A DNA stretch of 64,000 nucleotides from Streptomyces sp. NBC_01669 (GCF_026339735.1 NZ_JAPEQG010000001.1:3472001-3536000); one strand, 5' to 3'; positions 11,764 through 20,600 are shown, counted from the stretch's first letter. Notes: generated from the sequence alone by a model not told the origin. Numbers and translations are program-made.

Positions 11764-12012
11764 ATGTCACTGAAGGACGAGTTGACTGCTGTTCAGCACT
11801 GCCTCGACGACCTGGTCCGCACCGTCGGACGGCTGGAGCGGAGCCTTGCGCAGCTGCGCGCGGCCGACACCGGCCCGCAGCCACCCGGACCCGCCGCCGG
11901 CACCGATCCCGTCGACGGCGTCATCACGATCACCGAGGCGCCGTACGACGCCAGCCTGTGGACGGACTCGGACGACGAGGGTCTGGGCGTCCGCGGCAGG
12001 CACGCCCCCTAG
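11764..12012 (+). CDS. Small conserved protein at the head of the sdh operon
   Basis: An 82-aa soluble protein, MSLKDELTAVQHCLDDLVRT. The first 35 residues should form an amphipathic or coiled-coil helix; a Pro-rich linker and an acidic tail (ITEAPYDASLWTDSDDEG) follow. GGAGGTGA lies upstream of the ATG. The gene ends 9 nt before the sdhC start, so it is the first gene of the operon. I do not recognise the family. Position and coupling suggest an accessory or assembly factor of the succinate dehydrogenase. Confidence 0.75.
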   Translation: MSLKDELTAVQHCLDDLVRTVGRLERSLAQLRAADTGPQPPGPAAGTDPVDGVITITEAPYDASLWTDSDDEGLGVRGRHAP

Positions 12013-12021
12013 GAGAGTTCC

Positions 12022-12891
12022 TTGGCCACCGGCACAGAACCAGGTACGGAACCATCTCGACGCAAGGACCCCGCGCGGCGCGGCGCATCCACCCCCCGGC
12101 CGTCCGGCGTGCACGACGCCTCGCGGGCTGCCATCGCCGCCCGCCATCTGCGGACCGACCGCTGGTGGCTGGCGCCCGCGGTCACCGCGGGCGGGCTCCT
12201 CGCCTTCATCGTCTACTCGACCTGGCGGGCCTTCTCGAACGCCGACTACTACGCCGCCCCCTATGTGTCGCCGTTCTACTCGCCCTGTCTGGCGGAGAAC
12301 TGCGCCCCCATGCGGCACGGCCCGAACTGGGAAATCCTCGGCAGCTGGTGGGGCCTCTCACCTGCCCTGCTGATCCTGATCTTCCCGCTCGGCTTCCGGC
12401 TGACCTGCTACTACTACCGGAAGGCCTACTACCGGGGCTTCTGGGCCTCACCCCCGGCCTGCGCGGTCGCCGAGCCGCACACGACGTACACCGGCGAGAC
12501 CCGCTTCCCGCTGATCATGCAGAACGTCCACCGGTACTTCTTCTACGCCGCGGTGCCGGTCGCGGGGATCCTCACGTACGACACCGTGCTCTCCTTCCGC
12601 GACGAGCACTACGCCTGGGGCCACATGGGCCTCGGCTCCCTGATCTTCCTCATCAACATCACGCTGATCTGGGCGTACACCCTGTCCTGCCACTCCTGCC
12701 GGCACATCATCGGCGGCCGGCTGCGGCACTTCTCCAAGCACCCCGTGCGCTACCGGCTGTGGGGCTGGGTGGGCCGGCTGAACGCCCGGCACATGCTCCT
12801 CGCCTGGGCCTCCCTGATCAGCGTGGCGGTCGCCGACTTCTACGTGTATCTCGTGGCCTCCGGCGCCTTCGACGATCCGAGGTTTTTCTGA
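12022..12891 (+). CDS. sdhC: Succinate dehydrogenase membrane anchor / cytochrome b subunit
   Basis: A 289-aa integral membrane protein with about five helices (for example VTAGGLLAFIVYSTW, LLILIFPLGFRLTCYYY, GSLIFLINITLIWAYTL). His residues in or near the helices (VHRYFFYAA, GHMGLG, CHSCRHIIGG) could bind haem. A single five-helix anchor with no separate SdhD matches the Sdh1/fumarate-reductase-like class of actinobacteria rather than the classical four-subunit enzyme. The start is TTG at 12022 with AGGAGAG upstream; an N-terminal polar extension of about 55 residues precedes the first helix. The next gene's ATG follows the stop directly. Confidence 0.88.
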   Translation: MATGTEPGTEPSRRKDPARRGASTPRPSGVHDASRAAIAARHLRTDRWWLAPAVTAGGLLAFIVYSTWRAFSNADYYAAPYVSPFYSPCLAENCAPMRHGPNWEILGSWWGLSPALLILIFPLGFRLTCYYYRKAYYRGFWASPPACAVAEPHTTYTGETRFPLIMQNVHRYFFYAAVPVAGILTYDTVLSFRDEHYAWGHMGLGSLIFLINITLIWAYTLSCHSCRHIIGGRLRHFSKHPVRYRLWGWVGRLNARHMLLAWASLISVAVADFYVYLVASGAFDDPRFF

Positions 12892-14850
12892 ATGACTGAG
12901 CTCGAACGGCAGCAGTGGGACGTCGTCGTGGTCGGTGCCGGAGGCGCCGGGCTGCGCGCCGCCATCGAGGCGCGGGAGCGCGGGGCCCGTACCGCGGTCA
13001 TCTGCAAATCGCTCTTCGGCAAGGCACACACGGTCATGGCGGAGGGCGGAATTGCCGCCTCCATGGGCAATGTGAACTCCGGGGACAACTGGCAGGTGCA
13101 CTTCCGCGACACCATGCGCGGCGGGAAGTTCCTCAACCAGTGGCGGATGGCGGAGCTGCACGCCAAGGAGGCGCCGGACCGGGTCTGGGAGCTGGAGACC
13201 TGGGGGGCGCTCTTCGACCGGACGCCGGACGGAAAGATCTCGCAGCGCAATTTCGGCGGCCATGAGTACCCGCGGCTCGCACACGTCGGGGACCGTACCG
13301 GCCTCGAACTGATCCGCACCCTCCAGCAGAAGATCGTCCAGCTGCAGCAGGAGGACTACCGCGAGCACGGCGACTACGAAGCCCGGTTGAAGGTCTTCCA
13401 GGAGTGCACCGTCACGCGGGTGCTCAAGGACGGCGAGCGAAGCGAGAGGGGGGTCCCCCCCGGCCGAAGGCTCGGGGGGAGGGTCAGCGGGACCTTCTGC
13501 TACGAGCGGGAGTCCGGCCGCTTCTTCGTCCTCGAAGCCCCCGCGGTCGTCCTCGCCACCGGCGGCATCGGCAAGTCCTTCAAGGTCACGTCGAACTCCT
13601 GGGAGTACACCGGCGACGGCCACGCCCTGGCGCTGCTGGCGGGCGCCCCCCTGCTGAACATGGAGTTCGTACAGTTCCATCCGACCGGCATGGTCTGGCC
13701 CCCGTCGGTGAAGGGGATCCTCGTCACCGAGTCGGTGCGCGGCGACGGCGGGGTGCTGCGCAACTCCGAGGGCAAGCGGTTCATGTTCGATTACGTCCCC
13801 GATGTGTTCAAGGAGAAGTACGCGCAGTCGGAGGAGGAGGGCGACCGCTGGTACGAGGACCCGGACCACAACCGCCGCCCGCCCGAGCTGCTGCCGCGCG
13901 ACGAGGTCGCCCGCGCCATCAACTCCGAGGTGAAGGCGGGCCGCGGCTCACCGCACGGTGGCGTCTTCCTGGACGTGTCCACCCGGATGCCGGCCGAGAC
14001 GATCCGGCGGCGGCTGCCCTCGATGTACCACCAGTTCAAGGAGCTGGCGGATGTCGACATCACGGCGGAGGCGATGGAGGTCGGCCCGACCTGCCACTAC
14101 GTGATGGGCGGGATCGCCGTCGACTCGGACACCGCGGCAACCGTCGCCGTGCCCGGTCTGTTCGCGGCGGGCGAGGTCGCCGGCGGTATGCACGGCTCCA
14201 ACCGGCTCGGCGGCAACTCCCTGTCCGACCTGCTGGTCTTCGGCCGACGCGCCGGACTGCACGCCGCCGAGTACGCGAGCGGGATCGGTGACCGGCCGGT
14301 GGTGGACGAGGAACAGATCGACGCGGCGGCGGCGGAGGCACTGCGTCCGTTCAGCGCCGAGGAGCCTGATGCCGCCGGGGGGCCGGCGGAGAATCCGTAC
14401 ACCCTCCACCAGGAACTCCAGCAGACGATGAACGACCTGGTCGGCATCATCCGGCGGGCGCCCGAGATGGAACAGGCGCTGGAGAAGCTCGCCGAGCTGC
14501 GGATACGGGCGCGCCGCGCCGGGGTCGAGGGCCACCGCCAGTTCAACCCGGGCTGGCACCTCGCCCTGGACCTGCGGAACATGCTGCTGGTCAGCGAGTG
14601 CATCGCCCGCGCCGCGCTGGAACGCACGGAGAGCCGCGGCGGTCACACCCGCGAGGACTGTCCGACGATGGAGCGCTCCTGGCGGCCGGTCAATCTGCTC
14701 TGCCGGCCGTGCGACGACGGCGCCCTGCCGCTGGGCGGCCGGATCGAACTCGTACGGAAGACGACCGAACCCATCCGACCGGACCTGCTCTCCCTCTTCG
14801 ACAAGGAGGAGCTGGTCAAGTACCTCGCCGAAGAGGAGCTGTACGAGTGA
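12892..14850 (+). CDS. sdhA: Succinate dehydrogenase flavoprotein subunit
   Basis: A 652-aa FAD subunit that oxidises succinate to fumarate. The dinucleotide-binding motif is GAGGAGLRAA (near residue 15), the flavin-histidyl region is HTVMAEGGIAAS, and the active-site regions include QFHPTGMVWP and GGMHGSNRLGGNSL. It starts right after sdhC and overlaps sdhB by 4 bp. Residues 182-196 (ERSERGVPPGRRLGG) look like an insertion, encoded by a 45-nt palindromic element in frame between two conserved-looking strands. The enzyme probably tolerates it as a surface loop; that is inference. Confidence 0.95.
   Translation: MTELERQQWDVVVVGAGGAGLRAAIEARERGARTAVICKSLFGKAHTVMAEGGIAASMGNVNSGDNWQVHFRDTMRGGKFLNQWRMAELHAKEAPDRVWELETWGALFDRTPDGKISQRNFGGHEYPRLAHVGDRTGLELIRTLQQKIVQLQQEDYREHGDYEARLKVFQECTVTRVLKDGERSERGVPPGRRLGGRVSGTFCYERESGRFFVLEAPAVVLATGGIGKSFKVTSNSWEYTGDGHALALLAGAPLLNMEFVQFHPTGMVWPPSVKGILVTESVRGDGGVLRNSEGKRFMFDYVPDVFKEKYAQSEEEGDRWYEDPDHNRRPPELLPRDEVARAINSEVKAGRGSPHGGVFLDVSTRMPAETIRRRLPSMYHQFKELADVDITAEAMEVGPTCHYVMGGIAVDSDTAATVAVPGLFAAGEVAGGMHGSNRLGGNSLSDLLVFGRRAGLHAAEYASGIGDRPVVDEEQIDAAAAEALRPFSAEEPDAAGGPAENPYTLHQELQQTMNDLVGIIRRAPEMEQALEKLAELRIRARRAGVEGHRQFNPGWHLALDLRNMLLVSECIARAALERTESRGGHTREDCPTMERSWRPVNLLCRPCDDGALPLGGRIELVRKTTEPIRPDLLSLFDKEELVKYLAEEELYE
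13435..13479. repeat. In-frame palindromic repeat element inside sdhA
   Basis: Forty-five nt beginning GAGCGAAGCGAG and containing a G/C-rich hairpin (CCCCCCGGCC, loop GAA, GGCTCGGGGGG with one wobble and one mismatch). The sequence type, GAAGCGAG followed by G-run/C-run arms around CCGAAGG, is in my recollection a frequent scattered palindrome of Streptomyces genomes. It adds exactly 15 codons without breaking the frame. Confidence 0.7.
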
Positions 14851-15620
14851 GCAGCTACGAAGCCCGGTTCAGGGTCTGGCGCGGCGACACCGACGGCGGT
14901 GACCTGCAGGACTTCTCGGTCGAGGTGAATGACGGCGAGGTCGTCCTCGACATCATCCACCGGATCCAGTCCGGTCAGGCGGGCGATCTGGCGGTGCGCT
15001 GGAACTGCAAGGCGGGCAAGTGCGGTTCGTGCAGCGCGGAGATCAACGGACGGCCGCGACTGATGTGCATGACCCGTATGTCGGTGTTCGACCGGGACGA
15101 GACGATCACCGTCACTCCGCTGCGGGCGTTCCCGGTGATCCGCGATCTGGTGACGGACGTGACCTTCAACTACACCAAGGCACGGGAGGTACCCGCCTTC
15201 GTACCGCCGCAAGGCGTGAAGGCGGGCGACTACCGGATGCAGCAGGTCGATGTGGAGCGTTCGCAGGAGTTCCGCAAATGCATCGAGTGCTTTCTCTGCC
15301 AGGACACCTGCCATGTGGTCCGCGACCACGAGGAGAACAAGGCGGCGTTCGCCGGACCACGCTTCCTGATGCGGGTCGCCGAGCTGGACATGCACCCCTT
15401 GGACGCCGCCTCCGAGTCGGGACTCGACCGGAAGGCGACGGCGCAGGAGGAACACGGGCTGGGCTACTGCAACATCACGAAATGCTGTACGGAGGTGTGC
15501 CCCGAGCACATCAAGATCACGGACAACGCGCTGATCCCGCTGAAGGAGCGGGCGGTGGACCGCAAGTACGACCCGCTGGTGTGGCTGGGGAACAGGATCC
15601 GGCGGCGGGAGGCTCCCTGA
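14847..15620 (+). CDS. sdhB: Succinate dehydrogenase iron-sulfur subunit
   Basis: A 257-aa subunit that carries electrons from FAD to the membrane anchor. The [2Fe-2S] ligands are in CKAGKCGSC plus the later LMCMT Cys; the second half has CIECFLCQDTC and CCTEVCPEHIKI for the other clusters. The start is GTG at 14847, giving a 4-bp GTGA overlap with the sdhA stop; the open frame upstream is a shadow of sdhA. It ends only 6 nt from a converging gene, leaving no room for a separate terminator. Confidence 0.94.
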   Translation: MSSYEARFRVWRGDTDGGDLQDFSVEVNDGEVVLDIIHRIQSGQAGDLAVRWNCKAGKCGSCSAEINGRPRLMCMTRMSVFDRDETITVTPLRAFPVIRDLVTDVTFNYTKAREVPAFVPPQGVKAGDYRMQQVDVERSQEFRKCIECFLCQDTCHVVRDHEENKAAFAGPRFLMRVAELDMHPLDAASESGLDRKATAQEEHGLGYCNITKCCTEVCPEHIKITDNALIPLKERAVDRKYDPLVWLGNRIRRREAP

Positions 15621-15626
15621 TGCCGG

Positions 15627-16178
15627 TCAGCCGAGCAGCTTGACGATCGCCTCGGTGGTGTCCGTCTCGCCGAGCCTCGGGAAGATCTTCTCGATGCTGT
15701 TGGTGTGGGAGCCGCCGTCCATGTCGGTGACCGCGTCCGTGACGACGGTGACGTGGTAGCCGTGCTCGTGTGCGGCCCGCGCGGTGGACTCGACGCCGAT
15801 GCTCGTCGCGACTCCCGTCACCACGACCTGGGTGACGCCGCGGCGGCGCAGCTGAAGGTCGAGATCGGTGCCGTAGAAGGCGCCCCACTGCTGCTTGGTG
15901 ACCACGACGTCGCCCTCGCGCGGGCCGAGTTCGGGGACGATCTCGGCCCAGTCGGCGGCGGGCTGCCCGGCGCGCCGGGGGCCCTCGGTACGGCCGGGGG
16001 CGCCGCCGGTGACACGGACCAGGACGACGGGGAGGCCCTTGGCGCGGAAGGCATCGGCGAGGGTCGCGGAGTTGGCGACGATGTCGGCCGCCGGGTGGGC
16101 GGTGGGCAGGCCGACAATGCCCTTCTGGAGATCGACGACGACCAGGGCGGTCTTCGCGTCCAGGGTGGTGGCGGTCAT
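15627..16178 (-). CDS. Isochorismatase-family hydrolase
   Basis: A 183-aa isochorismatase-fold protein. The first catalytic Asp sits in VVVDLQKG. In the position where cysteine hydrolases such as nicotinamidase carry the nucleophile (T..C(V)..TA), this protein has Gly (ATSIGVESTAR), the arrangement of EntB/PhzD-type isochorismatases. A vinyl-ether hydrolase role is therefore more likely than an amidase, but the substrate is unknown. AAGGAG lies 7-8 nt before the ATG. It lies 35 nt downstream of the MFS gene and is probably the third gene of the MarR-MFS operon. Confidence 0.85.
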   Translation of the reverse strand: MTATTLDAKTALVVVDLQKGIVGLPTAHPAADIVANSATLADAFRAKGLPVVLVRVTGGAPGRTEGPRRAGQPAADWAEIVPELGPREGDVVVTKQQWGAFYGTDLDLQLRRRGVTQVVVTGVATSIGVESTARAAHEHGYHVTVVTDAVTDMDGGSHTNSIEKIFPRLGETDTTEAIVKLLG

Positions 16179-16213
16179 GGTGGAGCTCCTTGCTCGGTTC
16201 TTTTCGGTGGGGG

Positions 16214-17704
16214 TCAGTTACGGGTGCGCAGTGCGCGGTCGGTGACGGTCAGCACGATCAGCAGCAGGCCGAGTACGGCCGAGACCACTGCCACCAGGTG
16301 GAGTCCGCGGTCGCTCGCCGACTGCCCGTAGGCGAGGGCGATCAGGCTGGACGCGGTGATGGCCCCTATGTACTGGGCGGTGCGCTGGAGTCCGGCGGCG
16401 GAGCCGATGCTCTCCGGTGGTGCGTGCGTCTGGACGGCGGCCTGGTTGCTCGTACCGATCAGCCCCTGCGGTATGCCGAAGCAGGCTCCGGCGAGCAGCA
16501 GTACGGCGAGCGGGGTGGAGCCGGAGAGGAACACCAGCATCGCGGCGCCGACGGTCAGCAGGACGCAGGCCAGTGTGAGCGGGCCGCGGATGCCCTTCGT
16601 GCGGGCTCCGAGCAGCGAACAGACCAGTGCGGCGACCGACATCGGCAGCATCAGCAGTCCGGTGTGCCCGGAGGAGTAGCCGCGTACCTCCTCCAACCAC
16701 TGCGTGTATCCGTACATCACGCAGTAGATCAGCAGATAACTCAGCCCGTGCCGCAGATACGTGCGGGCGAGCGCGGCGTTTCCCGCCAGCATCCTCAGAT
16801 CGATGAAGGGCTGCGGGCGGCGCAGCTGCCACCACGCCAGGGCCGCGGTCAGCACGGTGAAGGGGCCGAGCAGCCACCACACCGGGTGGGCGAGATCGAG
16901 CAGGAAGAAGACCAGCACGGTCAGCGCGGTGGAGAAGAGGCCGATGCCCAGCGGATCCAGGTCGAGGCGGGGCGCACGGCCGTCCGCGGCGCGTGTGCCC
17001 GGCGGATCCGCCGGGATCCAGAGCAGCGCGGCGCCCAGCGCGATCAGGGCGACGGGCACATTGACGGCGAAGATGCCGCGCCAGCCGACCACCATGACGA
17101 GCAGCCCGCCGAGCGTCGGCCCGACGGCGGCGCTGCCGAGCGCGGCGAAGGAGAGCCGGGCCAGGACGGGGCGCGGGGTCGCGCGGCCGACCCGGGCGGA
17201 CTCGTCGCGCAGGACTGCCATGGCGGCCGGGTAGGCGGCCGACGTACCGATGCCGAGCAGCAGCCGGGACGCGATCAGCCAGCCGAAACTCGGCGCCAAC
17301 GCCCCGACCAGGCCGGATGCCATGACGACGACCAGACCGGCGAGGAAGACGCGGCGCGGGCCGAGGGCGTCGGCGAGCTTGCCGAGAACGGGCTGGGCCA
17401 CGGCGCTGGCGAGGTACAGGACCGAGATGAGCCACGCGGTGTCGGCGGCACCGATGCCGAAGTGATGCCCGATCGCCACCAGGGCGGTGGAGATCATGGT
17501 GGTGTTGAGCGGGTTGAGCACGGAGCCGAGAAGCAGCGGGGCGGTGAGGCGGGCGCTGAAGCCAGGGATGGTGGCGTCCGGGCCGGGGGCTGCTGCGGCG
17601 GCCGGGCCGGACGTGGGTGCGGTGGCGGCGGCCGGGCCGGAGATCGCTTCCGGTGCCGGCCGGTCGCCGACCGCCCATAGTGGTATCGGTTCGCGGGCGG
17701 TCAC
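16214..17704 (-). CDS. MFS drug/metabolite exporter (DHA2-like)
   Basis: A 496-aa membrane transporter with roughly 14 predicted helices after an approximately 45-residue Ala/Pro-rich cytoplasmic start. The conserved loop between helices 2 and 3 is visible (GKLADALGPRRVFLAGL), as is the helix-5-type motif region. The start is GTG, overlapping the MarR gene stop by 4 bp. The regulator-exporter coupling implies efflux induced by the ligand of the regulator; the partner isochorismatase-like enzyme hints at an aromatic or chorismate-related compound. Confidence 0.88.
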   Translation of the reverse strand: MTAREPIPLWAVGDRPAPEAISGPAAATAPTSGPAAAAAPGPDATIPGFSARLTAPLLLGSVLNPLNTTMISTALVAIGHHFGIGAADTAWLISVLYLASAVAQPVLGKLADALGPRRVFLAGLVVVMASGLVGALAPSFGWLIASRLLLGIGTSAAYPAAMAVLRDESARVGRATPRPVLARLSFAALGSAAVGPTLGGLLVMVVGWRGIFAVNVPVALIALGAALLWIPADPPGTRAADGRAPRLDLDPLGIGLFSTALTVLVFFLLDLAHPVWWLLGPFTVLTAALAWWQLRRPQPFIDLRMLAGNAALARTYLRHGLSYLLIYCVMYGYTQWLEEVRGYSSGHTGLLMLPMSVAALVCSLLGARTKGIRGPLTLACVLLTVGAAMLVFLSGSTPLAVLLLAGACFGIPQGLIGTSNQAAVQTHAPPESIGSAAGLQRTAQYIGAITASSLIALAYGQSASDRGLHLVAVVSAVLGLLLIVLTVTDRALRTRN

Positions 17705-18162
17705 TTCTCGACCAGGCGGTCGAGGAGGGCCGTGGCCTCGGCGACGGTGCGGCGCTCGTCGCCGTCGAGTCCGGCCGCAATCGCTTCGGCCAGCCAGTTG
17801 TGCTTGGCGGCCCGGACGGCGCCGAGCGTGGTGCGGCCGGTGTTGGTGATGGACACGACCGACTTGCGGCCGTCGGCGGGATCGGGGGCCCGCTCGACGA
17901 GCCCCTGGCTCTCCAGCGCACCGAGGGTCAGCCGCATGGACTGGGGCCGTACGTACTCCGCGCGGGCCAGCCCGGCCGTGGTGTCCGGACCTTCCCGGTC
18001 CAGCCGCGCCAGCACCGAGCGCTGGGTGGGGGTGAGCAGGCTGTCCGACGAACTGGTGCGCAGCCGCCGCAGCAGCCGGTTGACGACGGAGTCAAGCTGC
18101 GTCGCCACCTGCTCGGCGGTCGGCTCGAGGGGTGCGTCTTCGGACGATGTCGGTTCCCGCAT
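17701..18162 (-). CDS. MarR-family transcriptional regulator
   Basis: A 153-aa winged-helix regulator. The start MREPTSSEDA at 18162 has GGAG upstream; a longer frame to 18246 would run through the promoter region. The helix-turn-helix spans roughly LTPTQRSVLARL to YVRPQSMRLTLGALESQGLV, and the wing has DPADGRKSVVSIT. It is the first gene of the operon with the exporter and should repress it from the palindromes directly upstream, releasing on ligand binding. Confidence 0.9.
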   Translation of the reverse strand: MREPTSSEDAPLEPTAEQVATQLDSVVNRLLRRLRTSSSDSLLTPTQRSVLARLDREGPDTTAGLARAEYVRPQSMRLTLGALESQGLVERAPDPADGRKSVVSITNTGRTTLGAVRAAKHNWLAEAIAAGLDGDERRTVAEATALLDRLVEK

Positions 18163-18175
18163 ATCTCCAAAGTAA

Positions 18176-18208
18176 AAGATGCACAGGCTATCTTGCAAGG
18201 TTACCTGT
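18176..18208. promoter_or_regulatory. Palindrome cluster, likely MarR operator
   Basis: Just upstream of the MarR gene, several short inverted repeats overlap: AAGAT...ATCTT (18176-18194), CTTGCAAG (18192-18199), AGGTTACCT (18198-18206) and ACAGG...CCTGT (18183-18208). On the minus strand a TTGCAA box followed 17 nt later by TTACTT could be the promoter, so a repressor bound here would block it. Confidence 0.55.
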
Positions 18209-18263
18209 CTATTTTCGCAGCGTCGCTCGAGACCTTGCTCGTGCACGACCCCGCGATCTAGGG

Positions 18264-18277
18264 TGAATGCGCTTTCA
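18264..18277. promoter_or_regulatory. LacI-type operator upstream of the LacI gene
   Basis: TGAATGCGCTTTCA is a near-perfect palindrome (6 of 7 pairs) with the central CG typical of LacI-family operators. It shares ATGCGCTT with the site upstream of the sugar importer, so autoregulation by the adjacent LacI protein is likely. Confidence 0.65.
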
Positions 18278-18319
18278 GAAGAAATATCGGTACGGAAGAA
18301 GAAGCGGACGGTCGGTCGG

Positions 18320-19390
18320 GTGAGCGCCCCAACGGTGTACGACGTCGCCGAGCGGTCGGGGGTCTCGATCGCGACGGTCTCGCGGGTCTACCGCAACCCG
18401 GATTCCGTCCGTGCCCAGACCCGCGAACGGGTCCTCGAAGCGGCCCGCGAGCTCGGTTACGTACCCAGCGGGAACGCCCGCGGACTGGCCAGCCGGACGA
18501 CCGGCGTGCTCGGACTCTGCTTCCCCGACTACGCCGACCCGGACGCCGAGGCCGACGCGGAGGCGGACAGTGACGCCGACGACGCGGTGATGCTCTACTC
18601 CGACCAGATCATCCGCGGCATGGAACGGGCGGCGCGGCGGCACGGATACGCCCTGCTGATCGCAGCATCGCTGGAGGGCGGGCCCGAGAGCCTCGTCGCG
18701 AAGGTCGCGGGCCGGGTCGACGGCTTCGCCGTGCTGGCGCAGACCGTGCCGACCGAGGACCTCGAAGTGATATCGCGCCGGCTGCCGGTGGTGATGCTCG
18801 CAGGGCCGCGCGAGATCGACCATCTCGACCACATCGTCGTCGCGAACGCGGACGGCGAACGCGAACTGGCCCGCCACCTGATCGAGGACCACGGGCTGCG
18901 CAGGCTCGCCTTCATCGGGGGCGAGGTGGAGTCCCCGGACGCGGAGGCACGGTTCCGCGGCTTCCAGCAGGCCTGCCGGGACGCCGGGCTCCCGGTGCCG
19001 GACGCACCGGACCTGCGGGCCGAGATGATGACGCAGGCCGAGGGCGCCCGGACGGCAGAGGCACTGCTGGACCGGAACGCGGGCCTCAGCGACTCCGAAC
19101 GCCCGCAGGCGATGCTGTTCGCCAATGACCAGATGGCGGTGGGCGCATTGCGCGCACTGGAGCGGCGGGGGGTGCGGGTGCCCGAGGACATCGCCGTGAC
19201 CGGGTTCGACGGGATCCCGCTGAGCCGGATCGTACGACCGCCACTGACGACCGTGCGGCAACCGATCCGCCAGCTGGGCGAGCAGGCGGTCGAACTGCTG
19301 GTGCAGCGCCTGAGCGACCGGGAACGCCCCCCGGTCTCCCTCATGCTCCCGGTCTCGCTGGCCCGCCGGGCCAGCTGCGGCTGCGGCTGA
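18320..19390 (+). CDS. LacI-family sugar-responsive repressor
   Basis: A 356-aa repressor. The helix-turn-helix is at the very N-terminus (TVYDVAERSGVSIATVSRVY), followed by the hinge region and a periplasmic-binding-protein-like effector domain (for example FANDQMAVGALRALERRGVRVPEDIAVTGFDGIPLSR). The GTG at 18320 is chosen because family members start a few residues before the helix-turn-helix; upstream in-frame GTG codons would add an unusual basic extension. No strong ribosome site is seen. It most likely controls the esterase/importer/glucosidase locus that follows, where a matching operator exists. Confidence 0.88.
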   Translation: MSAPTVYDVAERSGVSIATVSRVYRNPDSVRAQTRERVLEAARELGYVPSGNARGLASRTTGVLGLCFPDYADPDAEADAEADSDADDAVMLYSDQIIRGMERAARRHGYALLIAASLEGGPESLVAKVAGRVDGFAVLAQTVPTEDLEVISRRLPVVMLAGPREIDHLDHIVVANADGERELARHLIEDHGLRRLAFIGGEVESPDAEARFRGFQQACRDAGLPVPDAPDLRAEMMTQAEGARTAEALLDRNAGLSDSERPQAMLFANDQMAVGALRALERRGVRVPEDIAVTGFDGIPLSRIVRPPLTTVRQPIRQLGEQAVELLVQRLSDRERPPVSLMLPVSLARRASCGCG

Positions 19391-19460
19391 CGGACGCCGG
19401 AAGTCACCCACGACAGGGCGCATCCCAGCGTCTCGGGCGCCTGCGGACAACCCGGCAGTC

Positions 19461-19488
19461 GGCTGATCCCAGTCCCCCGGGATCAGCC
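19461..19488. terminator. Convergent terminator
   Basis: A 10-bp stem (GGCTGATCCC at 19461-19470 with GGGATCAGCC at 19479-19488) lies between the converging LacI and esterase genes, overlapping the esterase stop. It can serve both directions. Confidence 0.6.
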
Positions 19489-20574
19489 CGAAGGAACCGG
19501 TCCGTCCGGCACCCGAGGGCGGCGCGTGAGGACGACCCGCCGGCCGGACGGCGCCGGCCCCGATCCGCCTGACGGCGGGGCCTGGACCAGGTACGTACCG
19601 AAGAACCGCCGCCGGTTCTCCCGCAGTTCCGCCGCCTCCGCGGCGAGCCCCTCGTGCTCGAAGTGCCCCGCGCTCAGCACCTGCAGTTCCCGCGGCCCGG
19701 TGAGCGCATTGTGTACGGCGAACTGACCGGGCGGCGGCACCGCCGGATCGAACAGCGCGGCCGCCACCAGCGTCGGCAACTCCACCCGCGCGGCTGCCGT
19801 CGCCGCGTCGAAGTACCGCAGCACATCGGCGACTTCGGGGTGCTCCCGGCGGTACGCGCGCACCGATTCACCACTGCCGACACACGGCAGCGTGATGCGC
19901 AGCGGGTGGTTCCCGAACGTCGGCACCGTCAGCTGAGCGGCCCCGAACCGGTCGTCCCACGGCAGGGCCAGCGCGCCGAGTCCACCGCCGAAGCTCTCCC
20001 CGAGGTAGCCCAGGCGAGGAGCCCCCTCCCCGCCCTCGGGAGCCAGCTCCGGGACGAGCTCGTGCAGCGCCGAGGCCGCGCACCACAGGTCGGCCACGCA
20101 GTCGCCGATGACATACGTGTCGCGCGACTCGATGCCGTGCAGGACATGCGCGTCTGCCACGTCGGGAATGCCCGGCTGCAGGCCGCGGCTGCCCATGCCG
20201 CGCACACAGGGCAGGATCGCGGCGGACCGGGGCAGCGGCAGCGGCAGATCGGGCCCGGGTTCCTGCCGGCCGCCGTAGCCATGGCCGATCACGAATCCGT
20301 GCTCCGCCGACCCCTCGGCGGGCAGTGCGAGCCAGCCGCCGATCCGGGCCCCTCCCACGGAGGTGTACGTCACACCGTGGATCCGGAGCCCGTCGCGCTC
20401 CCCCTCCAACGGGCCGATCCGCGGCTCCGTGGCGACCTTGCGGGCCTCGTCGTGGCGCGCTCGCCAGAAGGCTGCGAAGTCGCCCGGGGCGGCGGGCGGC
20501 GGGACACGCAGGAGCTCATCGAGCGAGCGCCCGTAGGACGGATCGAACGGGAAGTCATGCGTGAACGAAGCCAT
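19483..20574 (-). CDS. Acetyl xylan esterase-like hydrolase (CE7 family)
   Basis: A 363-aa alpha/beta hydrolase of the AXE1/CE7 type, which removes acetyl groups from short oligosaccharides inside the cell. Visible are the substrate-side GHGYGGRQ, the nucleophile elbow GESFGGG, a catalytic-Asp region AALFDPAVPP and the His in GHFEHEG. No signal peptide is present, as expected for this family. An approximately 35-residue Pro/Gly/Arg-rich C-terminal tail exceeds the usual length of about 320. It diverges from the sugar importer and has a DasR-like site just before its start. Confidence 0.85.
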   Translation of the reverse strand: MASFTHDFPFDPSYGRSLDELLRVPPPAAPGDFAAFWRARHDEARKVATEPRIGPLEGERDGLRIHGVTYTSVGGARIGGWLALPAEGSAEHGFVIGHGYGGRQEPGPDLPLPLPRSAAILPCVRGMGSRGLQPGIPDVADAHVLHGIESRDTYVIGDCVADLWCAASALHELVPELAPEGGEGAPRLGYLGESFGGGLGALALPWDDRFGAAQLTVPTFGNHPLRITLPCVGSGESVRAYRREHPEVADVLRYFDAATAAARVELPTLVAAALFDPAVPPPGQFAVHNALTGPRELQVLSAGHFEHEGLAAEAAELRENRRRFFGTYLVQAPPSGGSGPAPSGRRVVLTRRPRVPDGPVPSG

Positions 20575-20600
20575 GATCGCGACGGTATCGCCTCATCGCC

